From assembly GCA_964036315.1 (NCBI GenBank), contig OZ038509.1, positions 25,553,205-25,617,204 of the forward strand: a DNA stretch of 64,000 bases, written 5' to 3'. The DNA is from Acanthosepion esculentum (lineage: Eukaryota; Mollusca; Cephalopoda; Sepiida; Sepiidae). A model generated the notes under the pieces. The model did no database searches. It was not told the DNA's origin and saw only the letters and a program-made list of their open reading frames with translations. Below are positions 10,831 to 22,616 of the stretch, piece by piece (within the stretch, counting starts at the first letter, position 1; each line of letters opens with the position of its first letter). Both the position numbers and the translations under genes were made by a program.

Positions 10831-13085
10831 GGTGTAAATGGTTGGCAGAACAGTGACTACAGGAGATAACAGAAATACAAAATTTACTAAGAGCTGTAAA
10901 AGGCAGGAAATTGTGGAGAGCCATGATCACCCATGACCTGAAGGGAACTGACATATATATAAGTAGAGAAAAAAGATCAAAAACAGGAATTAGGAAAGAT
11001 AACAAAAAGACAAACTTTACTAAGAGCTACAAAAGCAGGAAATTGTGGAGGGCCATGATTGTTCATATCCTCATGGGAAACAGCACATAGAAAACGAACA
11101 AGAATGTGTAAAAGGTTGGCAGAACAGGGATTAGGAGAGATAGTGAAAAGACAACATTTACTAAGAGCTACACAAGACAGGAAATTGTGGAGAGCCATGA
11201 TCACTCACATCCTCAAGGGAAACGGCACAAAGAAGAAGAATGAGATTGTGTAAATGGTTGGCAGAACAGGGATTAGGAGAGATAGTGAAGAGACAACATT
11301 TACTAAGAGCTACAAAGGACAGGAAATTGTGGAGAGCCATGATCACTCACATCCACAAGGGAAACGGCACAAAGAAGAAGAATGAGATTGTGTAAATGGT
11401 TGGCAGAACAGGGATTAGGAGAGATAGTGAAGAGACAACGTTTACTAAGAGCTACAAAGGACAGGAAATTGTGGAGAGCCATGATCACTCACATCCTCAA
11501 GGGAAACGGCACAAAGAAGAAGAATGAGATTGTGTAAATGGTTGGCAGAACAGGGATTAGGAGAGATAGTGAAAAGACAACATTTACTAAGAGCTACAAA
11601 GGACAGGAAATTGTGGAGAGCCATGATCACTCACATCCTCAAGGGAAACGGCACAAAGAAGAAGAATGAGATTGTGTAAATGGTTGGCAGAACAGGGATT
11701 AGGAGAGATAGTGAAAAGACAACATTTACTAAGAGCTACAAAGGACAGGAAATTGTGGAGAGCCATGATCACTCACATCCTCAAGGGAAACGGCACAAAG
11801 AAGAAGAATGAGATTGTGTAAATGGTTGGCAGAACAGGGATTAGGAGAGATAGTGAAAAGACAACATTTACTAAGAGCTACAAAGGGCAGGAAATTGTGG
11901 AGAGCCATGATCACTCACATCCTCAAGGGAAACGGCACAAAGAAGAAGAATGAGATTGTGTAAATGGTTGGCAGAACAGGGATTAGGAGAGATAGTGAAA
12001 AGACAACATTTACTAAGAGCTACAAAGGACAGGAAATTGTGGAGAGCCATGATCACTCACATCCACAAGGGAAACGGCACAAAGAAGACGAATGTGATTG
12101 TGTAAATGGTTGGCAGAACAGGGATTAGGAGAGATAGTGAAAAGACAACATTTACTAAGAGCTACAAAGGACAGGAAATTGTGGAGAGCCATGATCACTC
12201 ACATCCACAAGCGAAACGGCACAAAGAAGAAGAATGAGATTGTGTAAATGGTTGGCAGAACAGGGATTAGGAGAGATAGTGAAAAGACAACATTTACTAA
12301 GAGCTACAAAGGACAGGAAATTGTGGAGAGCCATGATCACTCACATCCTCAAGGGAAACGGCACAAAGAAGAAGAATGAGATTGTGTAAATGGTTGGCAG
12401 AACAGGGATTAGGAGAGATAGTGAAAAGACAACATTTACTAAGAGCTACAAAGGACAGGAAATTGTGGAGAGCCATGATCACTCACATCCTCAAGGGAAA
12501 CGGCACAAAGAAGAAGAATGAGATTGTGTAAATGGTTGGCAGAACAGGGATTAGGAGAGATAGTGAAAAGACAACATTTACTAAGAGCTACACAAGACAG
12601 GAAATTGTGGAGAGCCATGATCACTCACATCCTCAAGGGAAATGGCACAAAGAAGAAGAAGAATGAGATTGTGTAAATAGTTGGCAGAACAGGGATTAGG
12701 AGAGATAGTGAAAAGGCAACATTTACTAAGAGCTACAAACGACAGGAAATTGTGGAGAGCCATGATCACTCACATTCTCAAGGAAAACGGCATAAAGAAG
12801 AAGATTGTGTAAATGGTTTTCAGAACTAGGTTTGCGACAGATAACAAAAAGACAAACTTTACTAAGAGCTACAAAAGCAGGAAATTGTGGAGAGTTATGA
12901 TCATCTACATCCTGAAGTGACTCAGCACATAGAAGTAGAGAAAAAAGAGCTTGTGTAAATAGTTGGGAAAATAGGGATTAGGAGAGATAGCCAAAAGACA
13001 AAATTTACTTAGAGCTACAAAGGAGAGGAAATTGTAGAGAGCCATGATCACTCACATCCTGAAGTGAAATGGCACATAGGAGAAG
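10830..13085 (+). repeat. 142-bp array made from the LINE ORF2 3' end
   Basis: About 16 units. The core (11090-12800) has a strict 142-bp period; the units at both edges are diverged. Each unit encodes the last motif of the RTE-like LINE: KWLAEQGLGEIVKRQ, LLRATKDRKLWRAM and ITHILKGNGT. Because 142 is not a multiple of 3, the frame shifts in every unit and cannot be read through. Units differ by single changes, such as CACAAG against CTCAAG and CAACG against CAACA. The minus-strand 61-residue frames spaced 142 bp apart are shadows. Confidence 0.95.
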
Positions 13086-13258
13086 TTATAAATACTGCAC
13101 TTTTAGAAAGAAAAAATGGGCCGAATATTGAATATTAAAGATCAGGAAATGTTTTTGAACTGATTGCAAAACTGAAAAAGAAAAAAGAAATTTAAAAAAA
13201 TAATTGTCTATTATGGCAAAAAAAAAAAAATTTCATTGAATTTTAATATTTATTTTGA

Positions 13259-13318
<60 letters not shown>

Positions 13319-14030
13319 CCAGCAAATTTTTTATATTCATGATAAAATGTTTTCCTCGGAAATGTCTATCTTTACAAAAGCTACAATAAAAAAAATATCC
13401 TAAATGGGGGTGGGGGGAATGGAACTTTTTCTGCTTTGCAGGAGATTAAAATATATTTGAATGAAAGGCTTCAGATTCTGACATTAAACTCCAGCATTAC
13501 CAAAAGCGTGTTTACCAAAAGCAAATAAACCCACTTTCCTTCATGTGGGTGAATTTATTTTGATATAGAAATCTTCAGATTGCATGTAATTCTTATAGTA
13601 TGCCTGAGAAGTAACACAGATATAACACATTTAGTAGGTAAGGAAATTGAACATAGAATAGGATGTGCTAGAGGTTTCTCCCAATACCACAAGTTGCCAC
13701 AAAACTAAAATATTATAAAATAGTTGCATCAAATGGTGAGGAACAAATGCATATTTGTTCTTACTATAAATATTTATGGATAAACCAGAAAGAAAAGCAA
13801 AGCACTAACACATGACATCGCACTCGTCATGAGCAGCATTCTATTGTTCAACTGATGATTTATTGGTTGATTTTGTTTAGCAGCATATCAACATCTTGAT
13901 GGGTTATTTAATGCCAAAATTTAAATATTTTGAACAAAATTTGATGACTTCAACTTTATATGTATTATTGGTCATTTTGCTATACAATGTATTGCTGGTG
14001 ATTTTACTATAAATAGATATTGTTGGTCAT
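13086..14030. other. No gene seen; AT-rich with (ATT)n
   Basis: A run of about 19 ATT triplets occupies 13259-13318. The rest is AT-rich with no frame of note. From about 13955 sparse matches to the 28-bp array (ACTATAAATAGATATTGTTGG at 14006) show early or decayed units. Confidence 0.7.
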
Positions 14031-14035
14031 TATCT

Positions 14036-14232
14036 TATGTTTGTTGTTCTTGTCCTAAGTATTATCGTTCATTATCAACCATCATTTGATTATTCTATTC
14101 AGTAACCTTCCCTAGGTTACAACATTTTGGTGATGAGGATGAGATATGCTAAAACAATATATGTATATCTGGCCACTCGTATTCGAGGATACCAGTCCAC
14201 TAGGGCGGCTAGGCAATCCCTATTGTAGACGC
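14036..14232. repeat. Direct repeat, left copy
   Basis: This segment recurs at 14637-14832 in the same orientation with modest divergence (shared TTGTTCTTGTCCTAAGTATT, ATTCAGTAACCTTCC and ATATCTGGCCACTC). Pieces of it also appear near 29815-29890 (GAGCCCACTTGTG) and, inverted, at 34690-34790. Confidence 0.85.
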
Positions 14233-14289
14233 TAATAACAAAAGTGATGGAAGCAAAAAGAAGAAAGAGTCTAAATGAAATCAGATAGA

Positions 14290-14430
14290 TTAAAAAAAAA
14301 TTGAAATTCCCAGCATCCCTCATTCGTACGCATGTGTAGTTGCACTAACATAACAAATTTAGTCCGATGAAGTTCTAAAGAATGAAACATGTCACACAAA
14401 AACATTTTCCACTTTGTCATATATTTTTCC
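14290..14430 (+). repeat. Dispersed repeat with a hammerhead-like core
   Basis: This is the plus-strand partner of 5525-5665. CCGATGA at 14364-14370 is followed by a short stem-like TTC...GAA and GAAAC at 14384-14388, the order of the conserved core of a hammerhead ribozyme with one base changed. By itself it is weak; it gains weight from the better examples near 55.1, 56.6 and 59.8 kb. Confidence 0.4.
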
Positions 14431-14469
14431 CCAATATTATTTTCGATTTATAAAAATATATATAGTTAT

Positions 14470-14832
14470 CTCATTTTATATATGTTGTAGCATACCTACA
14501 GACAATAATGGCTATGTCTCCATTCACATAAATACAGTTGTAAATACTGTATGTTGGTCTGCAGTTGGAGATTCATTGTAGAATTCACTTGACTCACTCT
14601 AGCAGTTGACTACTTCTTCTACATGCCGCTGGAGTATCTTATATGTGTTGTTCTTGTCCTAAGTATTATCATTCATTACCAACCTTCGTGTGATTATTCT
14701 ATTCAGTAACCTTCCTCAGGTTACAACATTCTGGTGACGAGGATGAGATATGCAACAACAATATATGTATATCTGGCCACTCATATTCAAGGATACCAGT
14801 CTACTCGGGTGGCTAGGCAATCCTTATTGCAG
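14470..14832 (+). repeat. Dispersed repeat; inverted partner at 34690-34925
   Basis: Bases 14485-14737 match the reverse complement of 34690-34925 along their length (CTGCAGTTGGAGATTCATTG, GACTCAC...AGCAGTTGACTA, GTTCTTGTCCTAAGT, ATTCAGTAACCTT). The last 196 bases are the right copy of the direct repeat that begins at 14036. No coding frame is kept, so it is probably an old non-autonomous element. Confidence 0.75.
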
Positions 14833-15117
14833 ATGCTTTCTCAGGCACATCTGTGTTGTTTAACACCCACAGAGCCCACCTGTGCTTTATAGTGCAACTA
14901 TACTGAGCAGACCTTAGTCACAGTTTCTAGGAAAAAGCTTTTTAATAAGAAACTGATCAAGAGTCCCCTTGAACTGCATTGTTCTTTTCTTCAAGGATTA
15001 CATGAAATCCCTTGAAATCATTCATGAATTTTGTGCATAGTTTTTTCCACACACCATTCGTAGCCATGTTCTGAACATCTTTTTATACTGCTTTGTTCTG
15101 TACAGGATTATATATGT
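14833..15117. other. Unclassified; shares GAGCCCAC block with 29.9 kb
   Basis: No gene seen. The stretch CACAGAGCCCACCTGTG...TACTGAGCAGACC resembles 29883-29920 and 30308-30330, so it belongs to a dispersed repeat. Confidence 0.5.
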
Positions 15118-15752
15118 CACATGTTGGTCATTACACTATAAATAGATTTTGTTGGTCATTTTACTATAAATAGATATTGTTGGTTATTACACTATAAATA
15201 GATATTGTTGGTCATTTTACTATAAATAGATATTTTTGGTCATTACACTATAAATAGATATTTTTGGTTATTACACTATAAATAGATATTTTTGGCCATT
15301 TTACTATAAATAGATATTTTTGCCCATTACACTATAAATAGATATTTTTGGCCATTTTACTATAAATAGATATTTTTGGTTATTACACTATAAATAGATA
15401 TTTTTGGTCATTACACTATAAATAGATATTTTTGGCCATTTTACTATAAATAGATATTTTTGGTTATTACACTATAAATAGATATTTTTGGTCATTACAC
15501 TATAAATAGATATTTTGGTCATTACACTATAAATAGATATTTTGGTCATTACACTATAAATAGATATTTTGGTCATTACACTATAAATAGATATTTTTGG
15601 TCATTACACTATAAATAGATATTGTTGGTCATTTTACTATAAATAGATATTTTTGGTCATTACACTATAAATAGATATTGTTGGTCATTACACTATAAAT
15701 AGATATTTTTGGTCATTACACTATAAATAGATATTGTTGGTCATTTTACTAC
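15118..15752. repeat. 28-bp array, 22 copies of CTATAAATAG
   Basis: The unit is about TTGGTCATTACACTATAAAT plus AGATATTT (27-28 bp). I count 22 copies of CTATAAATAG. Variants include CATTTTACTA against CATTACACTA and ATATTGTTGG against ATATTTTTGG. The decamer fits the published MEF2 consensus YTA(A/T)4TAR exactly and also contains a TATA-like core. No gene lies beside it. Confidence 0.95.
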
Positions 15753-15819
15753 TATTGCTTGTATTCTTACTATAAAAATGTATTTTTATACTTTCATAGT
15801 GTTTTGTTTTTGGATTCAC

Positions 15820-16075
15820 TATTTGCCCATAGCTGGGACCCTAACAGGTGCTGCCGCCCCAGTTCAGAAGGAATCAGCAGCAATTAAGAGGTGGTTCCAC
15901 CCTCCTCAAAACCTCCAATCTCCCGTTCAGAGGCCTTGCTGCCAGATGAAGTTTATTGTCATACCCAGGACTCCTGAACCCTGTCCCTTTATTGTCCTTT
16001 CTCCTCACTAAAGTTTTCTCATTCTCGTTCATTCCCTGTAAGCCCTTGTACCATAGAGGCATTGTTGCCTTGCTC
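15820..16075. repeat. Dispersed repeat, higher GC
   Basis: It starts with TTTGCCCATAGCTGGGACCC and shares that block with 54756-54780 (CCCATAGCTGGGTCCC) and, more loosely, 34420-34440. Open frames on both strands are short and overlap. I do not recognise the element. From 16076 to 16350 the sequence is AT-rich with no gene. Confidence 0.55.
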
Positions 16076-16349
16076 GAGGTGAAATGATTTTTAAAAATAT
16101 GTATTTATGTTAATTAAATAAGAATCCGCATTTAGAATCTCAAAAATGAGGATTTAAAAATAAAAATAATAATAAAAAAGGCAACATAAAGATTGTCAGT
16201 TCAAATTAACGAGAGACACAATATTATTAATTATCATTACTTATTATTAATAATTAACTTATTATTAAGATTATCATTATTATTATTAATATTAATAATA
16301 TTATTAATATATAATTTATATATTATATATATGCCTGAGTATGACAATA

Positions 16350-16659
16350 TATATGTAGACGAAAAACTTAAATTCGGTTGTGTACTCTTGAAGATAAATG
16401 CAAATTTGTAAACAATGACTATTACTACTAATATTACAAAGCACTTCACCTTATCTGACTTGAGCACTATCAGTGATTGGCATGTTTATTCACAGAATAA
16501 GTACGTAAAAATTCACCTTTCTTTCAACCATGCGCCAATGGCTTGGGGGAAAATCTCCGACTGTTGCCGCATCAGTCAGGTTTTGATCCCAGCTTGAAGC
16601 AATCAGATATCTAGCCACATTGATAAGCTGTGAAACAGCGAAACAGTCTGTCTGTGGAT

Positions 16660-16665
<6 letters not shown>
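16350..16665 (+). mobile_element. SINE family 2 (tRNA-like), copy 1
   Basis: This matches 27690-27985 along its length: TTTGTAAACA...ACTAC, GCCATGTTTATTCA, TACGTAAAAAT and CACCTT, then a tRNA-like core with CAGTCAGGTTTTGATCCCAGC (16570-16590, a weak B box), then ATCTAGCCACA, GATAAGCTGTG and GTCTGTCTGTGGATGACTAT. The element ends directly in (TA)n. The copy is diverged and has no coding function. Confidence 0.75.
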
Positions 16666-16756
<91 letters not shown>

Positions 16757-16968
16757 ATGATGAAAGCAGAGGCTTTAGAAATCCATGGTAATACTTCATT
16801 TCATGTGATCATAAAGATGTTGTTTTATCAGACCAAACAATTTTACAGCAATAGATGAATTCTAAATTTATTCAGGCACAAGTGAAAAAAAAAAACAAAC
16901 ATTATGATCACATGAAATGAAGTATTACCATGGATTTCTAAAGCCTCTGCTTTCATCATTATATATAT

Positions 16969-17036
<68 letters not shown>
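16663..17036. repeat. Foldback: inverted arms with (TA)n(TG)n ends
   Basis: Left arm: (AT)n, (GT)n, then ATAATGATGAAAGCAGAGGC through ATCATAA (16663-16813). Right arm, reverse complement: ATTATGATCACATGAAATG through TTCATCATTATATATATAC, then (CA)n and (TA)n (16900-17036). The inner 68 bases are nearly identical. The loop (about 85 bp) contains TTTTATCAGACCAAAC. The arms could form a long hairpin in DNA or RNA. Confidence 0.9.
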
Positions 17037-17039
<3 letters not shown>

Positions 17040-17215
17040 TACATGTTTCATTAAATAATATAGACAAGTGTTGTCTATTTATTTTATGTAATTTTTTTTC
17101 ATATCGTTTGATAAGCTTAATAACATTATCATTAAACAATGAAAGAAAATCACAATATTGATACATATTTTTTAATCCAATCTAAGATTTCGGCTTACAT
17201 AAGCCATTATCAAAG
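17037..17215 (-). mobile_element. PLE-like module with hammerhead-like core
   Basis: On the minus strand: a hammerhead-like core (TTGATAA, then the stem GGCTT-ATGT-AAGCC at 17192-17205, then GAAA at 17188-17191), followed by a protein-like stretch with DNVIKLIKRYEKKLHKINRQ and LSILFNETCMN, which runs straight into (TA)n(CA)n. The same order occurs at 54838-55130, 56580-56876, 57905-58215, 59028-59290 and 59297-60037. It lies just downstream (minus sense) of a PLE endonuclease tail, as expected if this is the terminal repeat and start of a tandem PLE copy. Confidence 0.6.
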
Positions 17216-17575
17216 ATGACAATTACACAATATATTAAGCAATACACGAACAAGAAATTGATGATAGTCTGTTTTTGTTTGCATGGATGATTTCCAAGCA
17301 ACGATAAACACGTGCATATAAGACACTGAAAGCGAAAATCACACCGCAGCTAATGACGTCACACATGATCACGCGAGAGTGAATTCAAGAAGTATTAAGT
17401 ATGGGAAGCCGTTAGCGTAAACCAATGGCTTCTGTTACCAAGTATAGACATTTAAGAATATTTGTGGAGATTTCATAGTTTATTTTGTTCAGGTTAGGTT
17501 TCAACTGTTTTATGTATATAGCTTCAAGCATTTTTAGTTTTTGTTTATTGTTTTCATGTTAAAGTATAGTTGTAT
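17216..17575 (-). pseudogene. PLE endonuclease C-terminal fragment
   Basis: On the minus strand from about 17560 to 17465 the frame reads KNNKQKLKMLEAIYIKQLKP then NLNKINYEISTNI. This is the end of the GIY-YIG endonuclease of Penelope-like elements, including the LEA(I/L)YI block with the metal-binding Glu and the KP(S/N)LN block; compare VLEALYI...KPSLCKQ at 55.6 kb. Frames close after that. The fragment is cut by the 79-bp array at 17575, so the catalytic half is missing. Confidence 0.65.
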
Positions 17576-20500
17576 AATGTCTATCTTTCATTCTTTTTGT
17601 CTCATTTGAGGGAGAAAAAGCAAAAGTGAAACACCATAATGTCTATCTTTCATTCTTTTTGTCTCATTTGAGGGAGAAAAAGCAAAAGTGAAACACTTAC
17701 AACCACTGAACAACATAATGTCTATCTTTCATTCTTTTTGTCTCATTTGAGGGAGAAAAAGCAAAAGTGAAACACTTACAACCTCTGAACAACATAATGT
17801 CTAACTTTCATTCTTTTTGTCTCATTTGAGGGAGAAAAAGCAAAAGTGAAACACTTACAACCTCTGAACAACATAATGTCTATCTTTCATTCTTTTTGTT
17901 TCATTTGAAAGAGAAAAAGCAAAAGTGAAACACTTACAACCTCTGAACAACATAATGTCTATCTTTCATTCTTTTTGTCTCATTTGAGGGAGAAAAAGCA
18001 AAAGTGAAACACTTACAACCTCTGAACAACATAATGTCTATCTTTCATTCTTTTTGTTTCATTTGAAAGAGAAAAAGCAAAAGTGAAACACTTACAACCT
18101 CTGAACAACATAATGTCTATCTTTCATTCTTTTTGTCTCATTTGAGGGAGAAAAAGCAAAAGTGAAACACTTACAACCTCTGAACAACATAATGTCTATC
18201 TTTCATTCTTTTTGTCTCATTTGAGGGAGAAAAAGCAAAAGTGAAACACTTACAACCTCTGAACAACATAATGTCTATCTTTCATTCTTTTTGTTTCATT
18301 TGAAAGAGAAAAAGCAAAAGTGAAACACTTACAACCTCTGAACAACGTAATGTCTATCTTTCATTCTTTTTGTCTCATTTGAGGGAGAAAAAGCAAAAGT
18401 GAAACACTTACAACCTCTGAACAACATAATGTCTATCTTTCATTCTTTTTGTTTCATTTGAAAGAGAAAAAGCAAAAGTGAAACACTTACAACCTCTGAA
18501 CAACATAATGTCTATCTTTCATTCTTTTTGTATCATTTGAAAGAGAAAAAGCAAAAGTGAAACACTTAGAACCTCAGTACAACATAATGTCTATCATTCA
18601 TTCTTTTTGTTTCATTTGAAAGAGAAAAAGCAAAAGTGAAACACTTACAACCTCTGAACAACATAATGTCTATCTTTCATTCTTTTTGTCTCATTTGAGG
18701 GAGAAAAAGCAAAATTGAAACACTTACAACCTCTGAACAACATAATGTCTATCTTTCATTCTTTTTGTCTCATTTGAGGGAGAAAAAGCAAAAGTTAAAC
18801 ACTTACAACCTCTGAACAACATAATGTCTATCTTTCATTCTTTTTGTCTCATTTGAGGGAGAAAAAGCAAAAGTGAAACACTTACAACCTCTGAACAACA
18901 TAATGTCTATCTTTCATTCTTTTTGTTTCATTTGAAAGAGAAAAAGCAAAAGTGAAACACTTACAACCTCTGAACAACATAATGTCTATCTTTCATTCTT
19001 TTTGTTTCATTTGAAAGAGAAAAAGCAAAAGTGAAACACTTACAACCTCTGAACAACATAATGTCTATCTTTCATTCTTTTTGTCTCATTTGAGGGAGAA
19101 AAAGCAAAAGTGAAACACTTACAACCTCTGAACAACATAATGTCTATCTTTCATTCTTTTTGTCTCATTTGAGGGAGAAAAAGCAAAAGTGAAACACTTA
19201 CAACCTCTGAACAACATAATGTCTATCTTTCATTCTTTTTGTCTCATTTGAGGGAGAAAAGGCAAAAGTGAAACACTTACAACCTCTGAACAACATAATG
19301 TCTATCTTTCATTCTTTTTGTTTCATTTGAAAGAGAAAAAGCAAAAGTGAAACACTTACAACCTCTGAACAACATAATGTCTATCTTTCATTCTTTTTGT
19401 CTCATTTGAGGGAGAAAAAGCAAAAGTGAAACACTTACAACCTCTGAACAACATAATGTCTATCTTTCATTCTTTTTGTTTCATTTGAAAGAGAAAAAGC
19501 AAAAGTGAAACACTTACAACCTCTGAACAACATAATGTCTATCTTTCATTCTTTTTGTTTCATTTGAAAGAGAAAAAGCAAAAGTGAAACACTTACAACC
19601 TCTGAACAACATAATGTCTATCTTTCATTCTTTTTGTCTCATTTGAGGGAGAAAAAGCAAAAGTGAAACACTTACAACCTCTGAACAACATAATGTCTAT
19701 CTTTCATTCTTTTTGTCTCATTTGAGGGAGAAAAAGCAAAAGTGAAACACTTACAACCTCTGAACAACATAATGTCTATCTTTCATTCTTTTTGTCTCAT
19801 TTGAGGGAGAAAAAGCAAAAGTGAAACACTTACAACCTCTGAACAACATAATGTCTATCTTTCATTCTTTTTGTTTCATTTGAAAGAGAAAAAGCAAAAG
19901 TGAAACACTTACAACCTCTGAACAACATAATGTCTATCTTTCATTCTTTTTGTTTCATTTGAAAGACAAAAAGCAAAAGTGAAACACTTACAACCTCTGA
20001 ACACCATAATGTCTATCTTTCATTCTTTTTGTCTCATTTGAGGGAGAAAAAGCAAAAGTGAAACACTTACAACCTCTGAACAACATAATGTCTATCTTTC
20101 ATTCTTTTTGTCTCATTTGAGGGAGAAAAAGCAAAAGTGAAACACTTACAACCTCTGAACAACATAATGTCTATCTTTCATTCTTTTTGTCTCATTTGAG
20201 GGAGAAAAAGCAAAAGTGAAACACTTACAACCTCTGAACAACATAATGTCTATCTTTCATTCTTTTTGTCTCATTTGAGGGAGAAAAAGCAAAAGTGAAA
20301 CACTTACAACCTCTGAACAACATAATGTCTATCTTTCATTCTTTTTGTCTCATTTGAGGGAGAAAAAGCAAAAGTTAAACACTTACAACCTCTGAACAAC
20401 ATAATGTCTATCTTTCATTCTTTTTGTCTCATTTGAGGGAGAAAAAGCAAAAGTGAAACACTTACAACCTCTGAACAACATAATGTCTATCTTTCATTCT

Positions 20501-21486
20501 TTTTGTTTCATTTGAAAGAGAAAAAGCAAAAGTGAAACACTTACAACCTCTGAACAACATAATGTCTATCTTTCATTCTTTTTGTTTCATTTGAAAGAGA
20601 AAAAGCAAAAGTGAAACACTTACAACCTCTGAACAACATAATGTCTATCTTTCATTCTTTTTGTTTCATTTGAAAGACAAAAAGCAAAAGTGAAACACTT
20701 ACAACCTCTGAACACCATAATGTCTATCTTTCATTCTTTTTGTCTCATTTGAGGGAGAAAAAGCAAAAGTGAAACACTTACAACCTCTGAACAACATAAT
20801 GTCTATCTTTCATTCTTTTTGTCTCATTTGAGGGAGAAAAAGCAAAAGTGAAACACTTACAACCTCTGAACAACATAAAGTCTATCTTTCATTCTTTTTG
20901 TCTCATTTGAGGGAGAAAAAGCAAAAGTGAAACACTTACAACCTCTGAACAACATAATGTCTATCTTTCATTCTTTTTGTCTCATTTGAGGGAGAAAAAG
21001 CAAAAGTGAAACACTTACAACCTCTGAACAACATAATGTCTATCTTTCATTCTTTTTGTCTCATTTGAGGGAGAAAAAGCAAAAGTTAAACACTTACAAC
21101 CTCTGAACAACATAATGTCTATCTTTCATTCTTTTTGTTTCATTTGAAAGACAAAAAGCAAAAGTGAAACACTTACAACCTCTGAACAACATAATGTCTA
21201 TCTTTCATTCTTTTTGTCTCATTTGAGGGAGAAAAAGCAAAAGTGAAACACTTACAACCTCTGAACAACATAAAGTCTATCTTTCATTCTTTTTGTCTCA
21301 TTTGAGGGAGAAAAAGCAAAAGTGAAACACTTACAACCTCTGAACAACATAATGTCTATCTTTCATTCTTTTTGTCTCATTTGAGGGAGAAAAAGCAAAA
21401 GTGAAACACTTACAACCTCTGAACAACATAATGTCTATCTTTCATTCTTTTTGTCTCATTTGAGGGAGAAAAAGCAAAAGTGAAAC
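17575..21486. repeat. 79-bp satellite array, about 50 units
   Basis: The unit is about CATAATGTCTATCTTTCATT...GCAAAAGTGAAACACTTACA...CTCTGAACAA (79 bp). Two main types mix along the array: TCTCATTTGAGGGAG and TTTCATTTGAAAGAG. Rare variants mark larger duplications: AACACCATAATG at about 20001 and 20711 (710 bp, 9 units), CATAAAGTC at about 20876 and 21270 (5 units), and AAAGTTAAACAC at about 18792, 20373 and 21085. No reading frame. Confidence 0.97.
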
Positions 21487-22221
21487 GCACTTTTAAGCAG
21501 AACTTATACAGGGATGAACATGTACAAACTTTTATTAGTACAGGAACAAACCAACTGCTGCAAATCATATGAAGTAATATGTCATCTCTACATTCAAAAT
21601 CAGCAACTGAAGCTCTGCATGTTGCCTTTTACTGAAACCAGAATGAAATTGGTCACGGTTTAATTCATAAAACAATTTCAATGTAGCTTGCAGACATAAT
21701 GACAGCAATCATTAAAACAATTTTTAAATTCAACACTCATGTAGAATAGTGAAAAATGCAGCAAGGTTTCTTTATCTTTTGCTAAAAAAGAATTTCATGC
21801 CTTAATGATTCATTTTCTGCCCAGTGATTAATCACAAACTCTGGAGATGATAATGTTATTTCTTCACTTTTATCCAAATATGTTTGGGTTTATTTTCTTG
21901 GACAAACCGGAGACATTTCCTAAGCATCAGCCAATTTAAAATCAGGAATTTTTTTTTACCATCTAAATTTCCAAGATTAGAAATTATCATTATACATCAG
22001 ATTTTTTTAAACTGTGGTCTCCATCTTCCTTCTTATATTATCCAGAAGATTTCAGTCATATCTTATGGAGTTTATAATGATTGGAACGTTGACACAAACA
22101 CTCTATTCAATCATACTATTATCTATGGAAGAAGACATTCAGTATTAATGTAATATTGTTATTGAACAGACCAATGATAACACAAGATTAAAACACACAT
22201 ACTTTATGAGCAGGTTACCCA
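21487..22221. other. No gene recognised
   Basis: AT-rich, apparently unique sequence. A plus frame at 21884-22153 (89 codons) has an unremarkable composition and no motif I know; I do not call it a gene. Confidence 0.6.
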
Positions 22222-22585
22222 AGGAATGCATTGCAAATGAGGAAGAAAGGTATTGTCAGTGGTCAGGAATGAATGCAAGCATTACTGATAGAATAGGGCT
22301 ACTATATGTATAATGTAAATGCATTGCTAATGATTTTACTATAGGAATGCATTGCAAATGAGGAGGAAAGGGATTGTCAGTGGTCAGGAATGAATGCAAG
22401 CATTACTGATTGAATAGGGCTATTATATGTATAATGGAAATGCATTGCTAATGATTTTACTATAGGAATGCATTGCAAATGAGGAAGAAAGGGATTGTCA
22501 GTGGTCAGGAATGAATGCAAGCATTACTGATAGAATAGGGCTATTATATGTATAATGGAAATGCATTGCTAATGATTTTACTACA
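22222..22585. repeat. 121-bp direct repeat, 3 units
   Basis: Units begin AGGAATGCATTGCAAATGAG at 22222, 22343 and 22464 and differ by a few bases. The third ends 31 bp before the mariner. Confidence 0.95.
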
Positions 22586-22616
22586 GGAATATTATCAGCA
22601 AATTTGAATTAGCATA

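Noticed and set aside
11161..12769. Series of 61-codon minus frames starting MIMALHNFLS
   Set aside because: Antisense shadows of the 142-bp LINE-derived unit, repeated every 142 bp.
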